Shown here: in pieces, positions 8,734 to 17,857 of the stretch
Position numbering within the stretch: position 1 is the stretch's first letter
Layout: every line of letters starts with the position of its first letter
Position numbers and translations under genes: made by a program
The notes under the pieces: generated by a model
What the model was told of the DNA's origin: nothing
What the model saw: only the letters and a program-made list of their open reading frames with translations
Database searches by the model: none
Assembly (NCBI RefSeq): GCF_007830735.1
Contig: NZ_VLLN01000001.1
Location: 1 to 64,000, forward strand
Length of the DNA: 64,000 bases
Direction: 5' to 3'
From: Geobacter argillaceus
GTDB taxonomy: Bacteria; Desulfobacterota; Desulfuromonadia; Geobacterales; DSM-12255

Positions 8734-8790
8734 GTAGGGGCAAACCTTGTGTTTGCCCGGATTAAAGGCGATCATAAGGATCGCCCCTAC
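8734..8790. repeat. GTAGGGGC palindromic repeat between hisB and hisH
   Basis: The outer ends GTAGGGGC and GCCCCTAC are complementary. Inside are two hairpins: GGGGCAAAC/GTTTGCCC and GGCGATC/GATCGCC. Very similar in size and internal sequence to the copy at 13857-13913. It ends five bases from the hisB stop. Confidence 0.9.
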
Positions 8791-8794
8791 ACCA

Positions 8795-9382
8795 TCACAA
8801 TTTCCCCTTGGTCGACATGACCCCTTCGATGCGCGGGTCCAGTTGGGTCGCCATATCCAGCGCCCGTGCCGTGGCCTTGAAGCAGGCCTCCAGGACATGG
8901 TGGACATTTTCGCCGTACATGACGTTGATGTGCAGGTTGGCCCCCAGGGTGTTCACCAGTGCCTGGAAGAACTCCTTTGCCAGTTCCACGTCGAACTCGC
9001 CGATCTTCACCTTGGGAAGATTCACATGGTAGACCAGGTACGGACGGCCGGAGAGGTCGGTGGCCACGCTGGCCAGGGTCTCGTCCATCGGCACCGTGGC
9101 CTGGCCGTAGCGACGGATACCCTTCTTGTCGCCGAGCGCCTCCCTGAAGGCCTGACCGAGGACAATGCCGATATCTTCCACAGTATGGTGGAAATCAATA
9201 TCGATGTCGCCGCTCGCCTCCACCTCCAGATCGAACAGGCCATGGCGGGCGAAAAGGTCCAGCATGTGGTCCAGAAACGGCACGGAGGTACAGATCTTCC
9301 CCTGGCCGCTGCCGTCCAGGTCGATGGTCAGCCTGATCCTGGTCTCCTTGGTGACGCGCTCTATCGATGAAGTTCTGGCCAT
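8795..9382 (-). CDS. hisB: Imidazoleglycerol-phosphate dehydratase HisB
   Basis: A 195-residue manganese-dependent dehydratase (imidazole glycerol phosphate to imidazole acetol phosphate). Metal-binding motifs are present: [25 protein letters not shown], and H-V-L-E-A-C-F-K near the C-terminus. The start at 9382 follows an AAGGAGG Shine-Dalgarno; an in-frame TTG at 9403 precedes that SD and is rejected. It lacks the phosphatase domain found in the bifunctional E. coli HisB, so histidinol-phosphatase must be encoded elsewhere. Confidence 0.97.
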   Translation of the reverse strand: MARTSSIERVTKETRIRLTIDLDGSGQGKICTSVPFLDHMLDLFARHGLFDLEVEASGDIDIDFHHTVEDIGIVLGQAFREALGDKKGIRRYGQATVPMDETLASVATDLSGRPYLVYHVNLPKVKIGEFDVELAKEFFQALVNTLGANLHINVMYGENVHHVLEACFKATARALDMATQLDPRIEGVMSTKGKL

Positions 9383-9399
9383 TGTCGCCTCCTTGGGAT

Positions 9400-10455
9400 T
9401 CAATCTATTTCCAGTAATGCCGCCAACGTTTGCTCCATATCCTGCCTTGTGCCGATTGAGATCCTCAGACCATGGGAAAGGAGCGGGTCCGAGAAATGGC
9501 GCACCAGAATTTTCCGCTGGTACAGCCCGTCATAGATCCGCTTGCCGTCACGGTCCGGCGGCGTGGCGAAAACATAGTTCCCCTGTGAAGGGATCACGTC
9601 GTAACCGAGTGCCCGCAGTTGGCCTGAAAACCATTCCCGGGTCTCCCGGATCTTCCGGCAACACTCCGCAAGATAGGCCTGGTCGCGCAGCGCTGCCACG
9701 CAGGCAGCCTGGGCCAGGCGGTCCAGGTTGTAGTGGTCGCGGATCTTGTCCAGGGCGGCGATCACCTCGGGCCGCGCAATGGCCAGCCCCAGACGCATCC
9801 CGGCCAGGGAGTAGCTCTTGGACAGGGTACGGGTCACCACCACGTTTTCATGCCGCTTCACCAGGTCCACGGCGCTCGACTCGGCGAATTCGGCGTAGGT
9901 CTCGTCAAGCACCAGCATGCCGTCGCACCGCCCTGCCAGCTCCTCGATGTACTCGATAGGAAACGCGGGACCAAGCGGAGCGTTGGGAGTGGTGAGGAAG
10001 AAGACCTTACCCTCGTAGCGCTCCGGAAAACCGGCAATCCGGAAATCTTCGGTCAGACCGAAGGTGCGCACCCGCGCCCCTTGGACTTCTGCCAGGGTGG
10101 CGTAATAGGAGTACGAGGGGTGAACATAGCCGATCTCCTCCCCTTCGGCGGCAAAGGCCCGGATCAGGTTGTTCAGCACCTCGTCCGAGCCGTTGGCCAT
10201 GATGATCCAGGATGGGTCGAACCCGAAGACCTCGCCGGCCGCCTCACGCAGCTTCTGGCTGGACGCACTGGGATAGGCGCGCAGGCTGGCGCCGTCCGGC
10301 CCCAACTCGTCCAGAATGGCCTTGACCACCCGGGGTGACGGCGGATAGGGGTTTTCGTTGGTATTGATCTTGATCCACGAGGCGATGTCCGGCGGCTGGT
10401 AGCCCGGAACATAGCCGGCCATGGAGGCGATATTGGGACGAAGAGGAAGCGTCAT
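9400..10455 (-). CDS. hisC: Histidinol-phosphate aminotransferase HisC
   Basis: A 351-residue PLP-dependent class I/II aminotransferase converting imidazole acetol phosphate to histidinol phosphate. Features: [13 protein letters not shown] at the N-terminus, [22 protein letters not shown], and the PLP-lysine region [16 protein letters not shown]. It lies 17 bases before hisB and 127 bases after hisD; the latter gap is occupied by a 100-base inverted-repeat element. Confidence 0.97.
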   Translation of the reverse strand: MTLPLRPNIASMAGYVPGYQPPDIASWIKINTNENPYPPSPRVVKAILDELGPDGASLRAYPSASSQKLREAAGEVFGFDPSWIIMANGSDEVLNNLIRAFAAEGEEIGYVHPSYSYYATLAEVQGARVRTFGLTEDFRIAGFPERYEGKVFFLTTPNAPLGPAFPIEYIEELAGRCDGMLVLDETYAEFAESSAVDLVKRHENVVVTRTLSKSYSLAGMRLGLAIARPEVIAALDKIRDHYNLDRLAQAACVAALRDQAYLAECCRKIRETREWFSGQLRALGYDVIPSQGNYVFATPPDRDGKRIYDGLYQRKILVRHFSDPLLSHGLRISIGTRQDMEQTLAALLEID

Positions 10456-10470
10456 GAGACCTCAAAAGCA

Positions 10471-10571
10471 ATTCAACGCGGAACGACACGGAGAAAGTCG
10501 GATGGACGCAGTAAAGCGCCCTACAGGGATCTGCGCTAATCCGTTACGGTCCGTGTCCCTCCGCGTTGAAT
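10471..10571. repeat. AACGCGGA-type inverted-repeat element between hisD and hisC
   Basis: Arms 10471-10492 and 10550-10571 match in 20 of 22 positions as reverse complements (arm ATTCAACGCGGAACGACACG). A related but different element with ATTAAACGCGGA ends is at 48981-49099. It fills the hisD-hisC gap and contains no open frame of note. Confidence 0.85.
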
Positions 10572-10582
10572 CGATGTAGGAT

Positions 10583-11872
10583 TTACTTCAACCTGATACT
10601 GACCGACTTGCCGTGGGCCTCCAGCCCCTCCAGTTCGGCGATCCGGACGATGTCCCTCCCCAACCGGTTGAGTCCGGTCTCGCTGAAGTAGACAATGGAT
10701 GACTTCTTGATGAAATCATCCACCGACAGGGGGGAGAAGAAGCGGGCCGTGCCGCCGGTGGGGAGGGTATGGTTCGGGCCGGCCAGGTAGTCGCCCGCCG
10801 CCTCCGGCGTAAAGTGCCCCATGAAGATGGCGCCGGCGTTCCTGATCTTCGGCAGAATGGCGAACGGGTCTCCGACGGCCAGCTCCAGGTGCTCCGGTGC
10901 GATTCGGTTGGAAAAGGCGATCGCCTCGTCCAGGCTACCGGCAACGATCACCGCGCCGTAGGTCTCCCACGATTCCCGGGCAATCTCCCGGCGGGAAAGC
11001 TTCTTCAGCTGCTTTTCCACCTCACCGGCAACCTGCTCGCCGAAACCGCGGTCAGTAGTGATCAGGATCGACGAGGCGAGCTCGTCGTGCTCGGCCTGGG
11101 AAAGAAGGTCGGCGGCAATGTGGGCAGGCGTGCCGCTCCCGTCGTTGATCACCAGGATCTCCGACGGCCCGGCAATCATGTCGATCCCCACTTGGCCAAA
11201 CACCAGCTTCTTGGCCGTGGCCACATAGATGTTGCCCGGCCCGGTGACCTTGTCCACCCGCGGAATGGCGTCGGTTCCGTAGGCCAGGGCCGCCACGGCC
11301 TGGGCGCCGCCGATCCGGAAGATCCGGTCGACCCCGGAGAGTCGGGCCGCGATCAGGACATGGTGGTTGATCTCTCCGCCCGGCGTGGGGGCGACCATGA
11401 TCACCTCGGGCACCCCGGCCACCTTGGCCGGCACCGCGTTCATGATGACGCTGGATGGATAGCTGGCCTTACCCCCCGGCACGTAGATCCCGACCCGCTG
11501 AAGCGGCGTGACCATCTGACCGAGCATGATGTCGGTCTCTTCCGTGGAGAGCCAGGTCTCCTGTTTCTGCTTCTCGTGGAACCGGGCAACCCGCTCCACG
11601 GCCAGCTTCAGGGCGGCAATCTCCTCATCCTTCGCCCTGGCAAAGGCGTAGTCGATCTCCTCGTCCGTCACCTGCAGGGAGGTAACCGAAGCGGCATCCA
11701 TCCGGTCGAAACGGTTGGTGTACTCCAGGACCGCCGCGTCACCCTGCTTTCGCACGGCGGCGATGATCTCCAGGACCACCTGCTCCACCTCCCGGCCGGC
11801 CTCTTCACCCCGGCCGAGGATGGCGGCGAACTGCTGATCGAAATCCGCATCGCGAATATCAAGGAATTTCAT
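10583..11872 (-). CDS. hisD: Histidinol dehydrogenase HisD
   Basis: A 429-residue zinc enzyme that oxidises histidinol to histidine in two NAD-dependent steps. Recognisable segments: VGIYVPGGKASYPSSVIMN, RIFRIGGAQAVAALAYG, KVTGPGNIYVATAK, LLSQAEHDELASS and the zinc/catalytic histidines near P-N-H-T-L-P-T-G-G. The ATG overlaps the hisG stop by four bases. Confidence 0.97.
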   Translation of the reverse strand: MKFLDIRDADFDQQFAAILGRGEEAGREVEQVVLEIIAAVRKQGDAAVLEYTNRFDRMDAASVTSLQVTDEEIDYAFARAKDEEIAALKLAVERVARFHEKQKQETWLSTEETDIMLGQMVTPLQRVGIYVPGGKASYPSSVIMNAVPAKVAGVPEVIMVAPTPGGEINHHVLIAARLSGVDRIFRIGGAQAVAALAYGTDAIPRVDKVTGPGNIYVATAKKLVFGQVGIDMIAGPSEILVINDGSGTPAHIAADLLSQAEHDELASSILITTDRGFGEQVAGEVEKQLKKLSRREIARESWETYGAVIVAGSLDEAIAFSNRIAPEHLELAVGDPFAILPKIRNAGAIFMGHFTPEAAGDYLAGPNHTLPTGGTARFFSPLSVDDFIKKSSIVYFSETGLNRLGRDIVRIAELEGLEAHGKSVSIRLK

Positions 11873-12507
11873 ACCTGTTTCTCCAGCCCCTTGATGATTT
11901 CGGTGATCCGCTGGTGCTTGGTCTTCAGGCTCGCCCGGTTGACGATTAGTCGTGTGGTGATCTCGGCGATGGTCTCCACCTCCACCAGGCCGTTCTGCTT
12001 CAGGGTCTCACCGGTGGAAACCAGGTCGACGATCCGCTCCGAGAGCCCCACCAGCGGCGCCAGCTCGATGGAACCGTAGAGCTTGATGATCTCCACCTGC
12101 ACCCCCTTGCCGGCAAAATACTTCTCGGTGATGTTGGGGTACTTGGTGGCGATCCGGATGTTGGACCAGCGGGAGGGGTCGTCGTCCTTGGCCAGTCCGG
12201 CCGGCTCGGCCACCATCATCCGGCAGTAGCCGAACTTCAGGTCCAGCGGCTCGTAGACGTCCTTCTCCTGCTCCAGCAGCGTGTCCTTGCCGACAATCCC
12301 AAGATCGGCCGCACCGTACTCAACATAGGTCGGGACGTCGGTGGCCCGGACAATCATATAGCGCATCCGCTGTGCCACATTCTCGAAGATCAGTTTGCGG
12401 GAGTTGGAGAGCAGCTCGTCACAGTCGATGCCGATCTTCTTGAACAGGGCCACCGACTCGTCCAGAATCCGCCCCTTGGGAATGGCTATGGTAATGTAAT
12501 CTGACAT
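11869..12507 (-). CDS. hisG: ATP phosphoribosyltransferase, short form HisG
   Basis: A 212-residue catalytic subunit joining ATP and PRPP, the first and regulated step of histidine synthesis. Motifs: ITIAIPKGRILDESV, the A-D-L-G-I-V-G-K-D segment, and the PRPP loop region (ESVAL...; IVDLVSTGETLKQNGL). It lacks the C-terminal allosteric domain of long HisG, so it belongs to the short class that needs the regulatory subunit HisZ; no hisZ is in this window. The start at 12507 (MSDYITIAIPKG) is chosen; the upstream in-frame extension runs through a repeat element. GGGAGA precedes the ATG. Confidence 0.95.
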   Translation of the reverse strand: MSDYITIAIPKGRILDESVALFKKIGIDCDELLSNSRKLIFENVAQRMRYMIVRATDVPTYVEYGAADLGIVGKDTLLEQEKDVYEPLDLKFGYCRMMVAEPAGLAKDDDPSRWSNIRIATKYPNITEKYFAGKGVQVEIIKLYGSIELAPLVGLSERIVDLVSTGETLKQNGLVEVETIAEITTRLIVNRASLKTKHQRITEIIKGLEKQV

Positions 12508-12516
12508 GGTTCTCCC

Positions 12517-12576
12517 GTAGGGGCGGGGTTTCCCCGCCCCGTTTCCCCGCCCAGGGCGCGGTGACCGCGCCCCTAC
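12517..12576. repeat. GTAGGGGC palindromic repeat between murA and hisG
   Basis: Ends GTAGGGGC and GCCCCTAC enclose two GC-rich hairpins, GGGGCGGGG/CCCCGCCCC and GGGCGCGG/CCGCGCCC. It ends four bases from the murA stop and lies ten bases before the hisG ATG, so it must be part of the hisG leader. Confidence 0.9.
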
Positions 12577-12580
12577 AACG

Positions 12581-13834
12581 TCATTCATTAACCCGTTGGA
12601 TGTCCGCGCCCAACCCCGCCAGCTTCTTCTCGATCGATTCATAGCCGCGGTCAAGATGGTAGATCCGGGAGACCTCGGTGGTGTTGTCCGCTGCCAATCC
12701 TGCCAGGATCAGGGAGGCCGAGGCCCGCAGGTCGGTGGCCATGACCGGCGCGCCGGAGAGCTTCTTCACCCCCTTGACCGTGGCGCTGTTCCCCTCGACG
12801 GTGATGTCGGCGCCGAAACGGAGCAGCTCGGAAACGTGCATGAAGCGGTTCTCGAAGATGTTCTCGCTCACCACGCTCGCCCCGTCGGCAACGCACATGA
12901 GGGCCATGAACTGGGCCTGCATGTCGGTGGGAAAACCGGGATAGGGGCGGGTCTTGATATTGATGCTGCGAATCTTCTTCGGTCCCTTCACCCGCACCAC
13001 GCCGTCCTTGTTGATGATCTCCACGCCGGCGTCCTGCAGCTTGAAGACCAGGGCATCCAGATGCTCCAGCTGCATGGCATGAATGCGGATATCGCCGCCG
13101 GTGATGGCTGCGGCGCACATGAAGGTGCCGGCCTCGATCCGATCCGGCATCACCCGGTAGGTGGCCGGGGCCAGTTCGCTGACGCCGGTGATCCTGATGG
13201 TGTCGGTGCCGGCCCCCTCGATACGGGCTCCCATGCCATTCAGCATGTTCGCCAGATCGACGATCTCCGGCTCACGGGCCGCGTTTTCCAGGATCGACTC
13301 CCCCTTGGCCAGTGACGCCGCCATCATCAGATGCTCGGTACCGCCGACGGTCGGCATGTCGAAGTTGACCCGCGCGCCCTTCAGCCGCTTGGCCTTGGCC
13401 TCCACATAGCCGTGAGCCAGGTGGATGTCCGCACCCAGGGCCTTCAGACCCTTCAGGTGCTGGTCGATGGGACGGGCGCCGATGGCGCAGCCGCCGGGGA
13501 GCGACACCCGTGCCCGACCGAAACGGGCCAAAAGCGGACCGAGCACCAGCACCGAGGCCCGCATGGTCTTCACCAGTTCGTAGGTCGCCTCCACATTATT
13601 GACGCCGCTGGTATCGATCCGGACGATGTTGCCGTTGCCGTCCACCACAGCCCCCAGGGACTCCAGCACCTTGATGGTGGTGTTGATGTCGCGCAGAAAG
13701 GGAACGTTGCTGATTTCGTGCAGGCCCGAAGCCAGCAGGGTAGCGCAGAAAATGGGGAGGGAGGCGTTCTTGGAGCCGCTCACGGTCACGTCGCCGGACA
13801 GCTTCTTTCCCCCCCTGATGATCAGTTTATCCAA
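12581..13834 (-). CDS. murA: UDP-N-acetylglucosamine 1-carboxyvinyltransferase MurA
   Basis: A 417-residue EPSP-synthase-fold enzyme that transfers enolpyruvate from PEP to UDP-GlcNAc, the first committed step of peptidoglycan synthesis. The catalytic Cys loop is present ([16 protein letters not shown]), along with [20 protein letters not shown] at the N-terminus and F-P-T-D-M-Q-A-Q-F. The start codon is TTG at 13834, with GAGGA seven bases before it. The Cys (not Asp) in the loop predicts fosfomycin sensitivity. It is flanked on both sides by GTAGGGGC repeats. Confidence 0.97.
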   Translation of the reverse strand: MDKLIIRGGKKLSGDVTVSGSKNASLPIFCATLLASGLHEISNVPFLRDINTTIKVLESLGAVVDGNGNIVRIDTSGVNNVEATYELVKTMRASVLVLGPLLARFGRARVSLPGGCAIGARPIDQHLKGLKALGADIHLAHGYVEAKAKRLKGARVNFDMPTVGGTEHLMMAASLAKGESILENAAREPEIVDLANMLNGMGARIEGAGTDTIRITGVSELAPATYRVMPDRIEAGTFMCAAAITGGDIRIHAMQLEHLDALVFKLQDAGVEIINKDGVVRVKGPKKIRSINIKTRPYPGFPTDMQAQFMALMCVADGASVVSENIFENRFMHVSELLRFGADITVEGNSATVKGVKKLSGAPVMATDLRASASLILAGLAADNTTEVSRIYHLDRGYESIEKKLAGLGADIQRVNE

Positions 13835-13856
13835 TGGAGTTCCTCAACATGAATGT

Positions 13857-13913
13857 GTAGGGGCAAACCTCGTGTTTGCCCTGATTCCGGGCGATCACGA
13901 GGATCGCCCCTAC
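13857..13913. repeat. GTAGGGGC palindromic repeat overlapping the prmC stop
   Basis: Same layout as the 8734-8790 copy: GTAGGGGC end, hairpins GGGGCAAAC/GTTTGCCC and GGGCGATC/GATCGCCC, and GCCCCTAC end. The minus-strand GTAG at 13910-13913 supplies the TAG stop of prmC. Confidence 0.9.
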
Positions 13914-14755
13914 GAAAAGCTGCCGCCGACCACACGCTCGATGAGCGACGGGTCTTTGGCGATGAAGAGATCAGTGAAGCCTGCATCGGCGAACATCCCC
14001 AGCACCGCCTCGGCCTGGCCAATCCCGATCTCCACGAGAAGCCAGCCTCCAGGGGTCAGATGCTCAGGCGCCGCCGGGATGATGGTCCGATAATAGTCCA
14101 GGCCGTCCTCTCCCCCGTCCAGGGCGGTGATCGGCTCGTACTCCCGGACCTCCGGCTGCAGGGTTGCCAGGTCGGCAGTCGGGATGTACGGCGGGTTGCT
14201 GACGATCAGGTCGAAGCGCTGGCCTACGAACGGCTCGAACAGTGACCCTTCGAACAGGGTCACGCGGACGGCGTGGCGTTCGATGTTCTGCTGGGCCACG
14301 GCCAGCGCCGCGGAAGACTTCTCCACCCCCCTGACATCCGTGTCGGGAAGCGACTTTGCCAGGGCCACGGCGATGCAGCCGCTCCCCACGCCGATATCCA
14401 GGATGCTCCCGGTAGCCGGCGCGCGCCTGAGCGCCTCCTCAACCAATACCTCCGTGTCGTGGCGGGGGATAAGCACCGCCGGGGATACCAGAAAGTCGAG
14501 GCCGTAGAACTCCTGGCTGCCGAGCAGGTACTGGAGCGGCTCCCGTTTTGCCCGCCGGGCCACCAGTGCACGGTAGGCAGCCAGTTCGGCATCGGTCAGC
14601 GGCTTCTCGAAATTGACGTAAAGACCGACCCGGTCCATGCCGGTGATGGCGCAGAGCAGCCACTCGGCCTCCAGCCGGGCGTTCTCCACCCCCTTCTCCG
14701 CCAGGTACCCCTTGGTCCAGTTCAGGACCTTTAGCACGGTCCAGATATCACTCAC
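13910..14755 (-). CDS. prmC: Peptide chain release factor N5-glutamine methyltransferase PrmC (HemK)
   Basis: A 281-residue SAM-dependent methyltransferase that methylates the glutamine of the GGQ motif in release factors. It has the N-terminal helical release-factor-binding domain, the SAM motif I ([14 protein letters not shown]) and the diagnostic NPPY tetrapeptide (VSNPPYIPT). Its ATG overlaps the prfA stop by four bases, directly linking the enzyme to its substrate gene. The TAG stop lies inside a repeat element. Confidence 0.97.
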   Translation of the reverse strand: MSDIWTVLKVLNWTKGYLAEKGVENARLEAEWLLCAITGMDRVGLYVNFEKPLTDAELAAYRALVARRAKREPLQYLLGSQEFYGLDFLVSPAVLIPRHDTEVLVEEALRRAPATGSILDIGVGSGCIAVALAKSLPDTDVRGVEKSSAALAVAQQNIERHAVRVTLFEGSLFEPFVGQRFDLIVSNPPYIPTADLATLQPEVREYEPITALDGGEDGLDYYRTIIPAAPEHLTPGGWLLVEIGIGQAEAVLGMFADAGFTDLFIAKDPSLIERVVGGSFS

Positions 14756-15819
14756 GCCGCTTCACTCTGCGCCTGCAACGCCTCCATCTGGTAATGCGCC
14801 CTTAGCGCATCGGCGATCTCGGCAATATCCCCCTGCATGATGGCATCCAGCTTGTAGAGGGTGAGCCCGATCCGGTGGTCGGTCATCCTCCCCTGGGGGA
14901 AGTTGTAGGTCCTGATCCGCTCGCTCCGGTCGCCGCTCCCCACCTGCTGCTTGCGTTCCGCAGCCATCTTGGCGTTCTGCTCCTGCTGGATGGAGTCCAG
15001 GATACGGGTCTTCAGGACCTTCATGGCCTTGGCGCGGTTTTTTATCTGGCTCCTCTCCTCCTGGCAGGCAACCACGGTGCCGGTGGGGAGGTGGGTGATC
15101 CGCACCGCGGAATCGGTGGTGTTGACATGCTGACCGCCGGCCCCGCTTGAGCGGTAGACGTCGATCTTGAGGTCGGTCGGGTTGATGTCGATGTCCACAT
15201 CCTCGGCCTCGGCCATGATCGCCACGGTACAGGCACTGGTGTGAATCCGCCCCTGGGCCTCGGTCTCGGGCACACGCTGGACCCGATGGGTGCCGGACTC
15301 ATATTTGAGCTTGGCATAGACATCCTGCCCCTCGATGGCGGCAATGACCTCCTTGTATCCACCCCGCTCCGATTCGGAGCAGGAGAGCATCTCCACCTTC
15401 CAGCGGTTCTTCTCGGCAAAACGGCTGTACATCCGGAACAGGTCGCCGCTGAACAGAGCCGATTCGTCGCCTCCGGTTCCGGCGCGGATCTCCAGGATCA
15501 CGTTCCTGCTGTCGTTCGGGTCCTTCGGCAACAGGAGAAGCCGGATCTCCTTCTCCAGTTCCTCACGCCGCGCCTCCAGACTCTTCAGCTCCTCCTCGGC
15601 CATCTCCTTCATGTCGGGATCGGAAAGGAGCTCCCGGTTCCCCTCGATCTCTTCCAGCACCTTCCGGTGCTGGCGATAGGCATCCACCAGCGGCGCGATA
15701 TCGGCATGCTCCCGCGAAAACTTGCGGAACTCGGTCTGGTTGCCGATGACGGCAGGGTCGGACAGGAGGGCCTCCAGTTCCTGGAAGCGGCGCTCTATTT
15801 CTTCAATTTTCTCAAGCAT
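14752..15819 (-). CDS. prfA: Peptide chain release factor 1
   Basis: A 355-residue class I release factor reading UAA and UAG. The GGQ peptidyl-hydrolysis motif is in [14 protein letters not shown], and an NPT-type decoding region follows the RF1 pattern ([20 protein letters not shown] precedes it). The start at 15819 gives the usual N-terminus [12 protein letters not shown]. It is followed by prmC with a 4-base overlap. The 218-base gap before it contains two different repeat elements. Confidence 0.97.
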   Translation of the reverse strand: MLEKIEEIERRFQELEALLSDPAVIGNQTEFRKFSREHADIAPLVDAYRQHRKVLEEIEGNRELLSDPDMKEMAEEELKSLEARREELEKEIRLLLLPKDPNDSRNVILEIRAGTGGDESALFSGDLFRMYSRFAEKNRWKVEMLSCSESERGGYKEVIAAIEGQDVYAKLKYESGTHRVQRVPETEAQGRIHTSACTVAIMAEAEDVDIDINPTDLKIDVYRSSGAGGQHVNTTDSAVRITHLPTGTVVACQEERSQIKNRAKAMKVLKTRILDSIQQEQNAKMAAERKQQVGSGDRSERIRTYNFPQGRMTDHRIGLTLYKLDAIMQGDIAEIADALRAHYQMEALQAQSEAA

Positions 15820-15840
15820 GAATCAACCTCTAAATCGTTT

Positions 15841-15892
15841 CACCACAGAGACACAGAGGTATCCCGTCTAGTGTCTCCGTGTCTCTGTAGTG
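15841..15892. repeat. CACCACAGAGACACAGAG inverted-repeat element
   Basis: Arm 15841-15858 (CACCACAGAGACACAGAG) pairs with 15875-15892 (CTCCGTGTCTCTGTAGTG) with two mismatches. It lies about 20 bases before the prfA start. Only one copy is in this window. Confidence 0.8.
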
Positions 15893-15915
15893 CCTTCTGA
15901 ATCAGAACAATCTCC

Positions 15916-16040
15916 AGGTTGCTCAAAAATAGTCAGATCGTCGCACCCGCAGCAAGCCCCGCGGAGGCGTAGCAGCGCTACGCCGCACAAGGCGGCTTGC
16001 GAGGACGGCGGCGAGATGGCTGTTTTTCAGCGACCTGCTA
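15916..16040. repeat. 125-base imperfect inverted-repeat element overlapping the DUF1385 stop
   Basis: The left arm (from AGGTTGCTCAAAAATAG) and right arm (to TTTTTCAGCGACCTGCTA) are imperfect reverse complements, with a central perfect hairpin GGCGTAGC-AGC-GCTACGCC at 15965-15983. The TAG stop of the DUF1385 gene lies in the right end. MITE-like in form; no protein is encoded. Confidence 0.75.
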
Positions 16041-16955
16041 AATCACCAGGCGGTCGTCCTTGTACCCGGCATTCACCGCCAACGCCTCCTCCATGGAGCG
16101 GATCGCCACCTCGATCTGGCTGTCGTCCGGCTCCCTGGTGGTCAGCTTCTGGAGTGCCAGACCGGGAGCGATGATCAACCTGACCAGCGGCGACTGGTCG
16201 TTCCTGGCGCTCCACTTGAGGAATTCGTAGGAAACCCCGGCGATGAGCGGCAGCAGCACGACCCGTGAACCGGCCTTCAGGTAGAACGGCCAGAGCTTGG
16301 GAATCATGGAGAAGATGACGATGCTCACCACCATGACGATCAGGAGAAAGCTGGTACCGCAACGTGGGTGGAGGCGGCTGTAGCCGCGGACATTCTCCAC
16401 GGTCAGCGGGTCGCCGGCCTCGAAGGCGAAGATCGACTTATGCTCGGCGCCGTGGTACTGGAAGACCCGCTGGATGTCGTTCATCCGGGAGATGGAGACG
16501 ATGTAGAGGAGGAAAACCGCCACCCGGATGATGCCGTCCACCAGGTTGAAGAGCAGATTGGACTGGCCGATGACCGGCACCAGCAGCTTGGTCAGGTAGA
16601 GCGGCATGATGAAGAAGAGCAGGATGCCGAAGCCAAAGGCCACCGCCATGGTGCCGGCCATGGCCCAGGAAGAAAGTTCCTTTTTCTCGGTGCCGTCCGC
16701 ATCCTCTTCAACGATCGCCTCGTTGGCCGAGAAATTGAGGGCCGATATCCCCACGATCAGGGACTGGAACAGGGCCACCGCACCCCGGACAATGGGAAGC
16801 TTGACCACCGGGAACCGCTCGGACAGGGGAACCACTTCGTCCTTCTTGACGACGATCTCGCCGGACGGCCGGCGGACGGCAATGGCCATTGCCCGCGGGG
16901 CCCGCATCATGACCCCTTCGATAACCGCCTGACCGCCGATGTTGATTTTTTCCAT
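16038..16955 (-). CDS. DUF1385 family membrane protein (YqhQ-like)
   Basis: A 305-residue integral membrane protein. The conserved start NIGGQAVIEGVMMRAPRAMAI and the motif QYHGAEHKSIFAFE with HPRCGTSFLL are typical of DUF1385/YqhQ. Four to five membrane segments lie between residues about 95 and 250. The biochemical role is unknown; the family is often found beside prfA/prmC and rpmE, as here. Start ATG at 16955 with GAGG upstream; the preceding in-frame TTG is not needed. Its stop codon is inside a repeat element. Confidence 0.9.
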   Translation of the reverse strand: MEKINIGGQAVIEGVMMRAPRAMAIAVRRPSGEIVVKKDEVVPLSERFPVVKLPIVRGAVALFQSLIVGISALNFSANEAIVEEDADGTEKKELSSWAMAGTMAVAFGFGILLFFIMPLYLTKLLVPVIGQSNLLFNLVDGIIRVAVFLLYIVSISRMNDIQRVFQYHGAEHKSIFAFEAGDPLTVENVRGYSRLHPRCGTSFLLIVMVVSIVIFSMIPKLWPFYLKAGSRVVLLPLIAGVSYEFLKWSARNDQSPLVRLIIAPGLALQKLTTREPDDSQIEVAIRSMEEALAVNAGYKDDRLVI

Positions 16956-16977
16956 CAAAAACCTCGTTCAATCTACC

Positions 16978-17041
16978 GTAGGGGCGGGGTATCCCCGCCC
17001 AACTTTTACAATCTGCACGGGCGGGGATACCCCGCCCCTAC
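16978..17041. repeat. GTAGGGGC palindromic repeat with perfect 23-base arms, overlapping the thyX stop
   Basis: Arms 16978-17000 and 17019-17041 are exact reverse complements, and each arm is itself a hairpin (GGGGCGGGG-TAT-CCCCGCCC), with an 18-base AT-richer centre. The TAG stop of thyX (17038-17040) is part of the GTAGGGGC end. It fills nearly all of the thyX-DUF1385 gap. Confidence 0.95.
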
Positions 17042-17727
17042 ATGGAACGAAATCGTTCGCGCACTTCGACCAGTTGCCCACAGGTCATGGTCCCTTCAGG
17101 GCAGGGACCAACAAGGCAGCCGGGGCCAGCCTCCCGGAAAATGGTCGGGGCCAGCGGTCGTACCAGCCGCAGCATCTCTATGGCCATGGCCCGGATCTCC
17201 CACTGGGCCCGCTGACAGCAGCGGACGGCAAAAAAATGCAGGAGCTCGCGGGCATTCATGGTGACCATGATCTTGGTCTCCGTGGCATTGGGTAGGATAT
17301 AGCGGGCATCCTCTGCCGGGATACCCATGGCCACCAGCCGGGTGTACACCTCGTGCTGTGCAGCCAGCTCCTTTTCGAACAGCTCCCGCGCCTCGGGCAG
17401 ATCCCGGACCGTGTCGGGGATGACAGCCGCGAACCGCTTCGTATGGCTGACGTAACGCTGGGACTGCTGGGAGAAGGATGCAAGGCGGTGGCGCACCAGC
17501 TGGTGGCTGGTGGTCCGGGAAATCCCCTCGATCCCGAAGGTGAAGGAGGCGTGCTCCAGCACCGACTGATGCCCCAGGGACATGATCTTTTCCAGAAAGC
17601 TCTGGATATCGGTGGCCGACAACTTCTCCCGCAACTCGCCGAGCGCCGTGGGAGAATAGCAAAGCCGGGCCGCAAGGGCCACGGTCTTTTCCGGTTCAGG
17701 GGTATACTGAAGGAGGATGATGTTCAT
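17038..17727 (-). CDS. thyX: Flavin-dependent thymidylate synthase ThyX
   Basis: A 229-residue FAD-dependent enzyme making dTMP from dUMP with methylene-tetrahydrofolate and NADPH. The diagnostic ThyX motif RHR-x7-S is seen as RHRLASFSQQSQRY. The flavin-binding segment SVLEHASFTFGIEGISRTTSHQ is also present. ATG at 17727 is preferred over a GTG at 17733. No thyA was seen in the window. It stands first in the co-directional block that runs through the his genes; rpmE upstream is cut off by a hairpin. Confidence 0.96.
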   Translation of the reverse strand: MNIILLQYTPEPEKTVALAARLCYSPTALGELREKLSATDIQSFLEKIMSLGHQSVLEHASFTFGIEGISRTTSHQLVRHRLASFSQQSQRYVSHTKRFAAVIPDTVRDLPEARELFEKELAAQHEVYTRLVAMGIPAEDARYILPNATETKIMVTMNARELLHFFAVRCCQRAQWEIRAMAIEMLRLVRPLAPTIFREAGPGCLVGPCPEGTMTCGQLVEVRERFRSM

Positions 17728-17802
17728 GAACACCTAACACAAGGGGGGGAAGTGCCGTGAATCAGCTTGTAGCACCGATTCCATCGGATTTAAGAAACAG
17801 AG

Positions 17803-17833
17803 AAGGGGATTTCGTACTAGACAAAATCCCCTT
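17803..17833 (-). terminator. Hairpin terminator after rpmE
   Basis: AAGGGGATTT at 17803-17812 pairs perfectly with AAATCCCCTT at 17824-17833 (10 base pairs, 11-base loop). On the minus strand it is followed by the moderately U-rich CTCTGTTTCTT. It separates rpmE from thyX. Confidence 0.7.
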
Positions 17834-17857
17834 GAAACAGACAGACCGTAAAACCTG

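Noticed and set aside
12508-12654. Longer hisG start
   Set aside because: The added 49 residues derive from a repeat element and the end of murA in another frame; the family start is at 12507.
5343-17041. GTAGGGGC repeats considered as a CRISPR array
   Set aside because: Copies are kilobases apart, palindromic, without regular spacers and with no cas genes.
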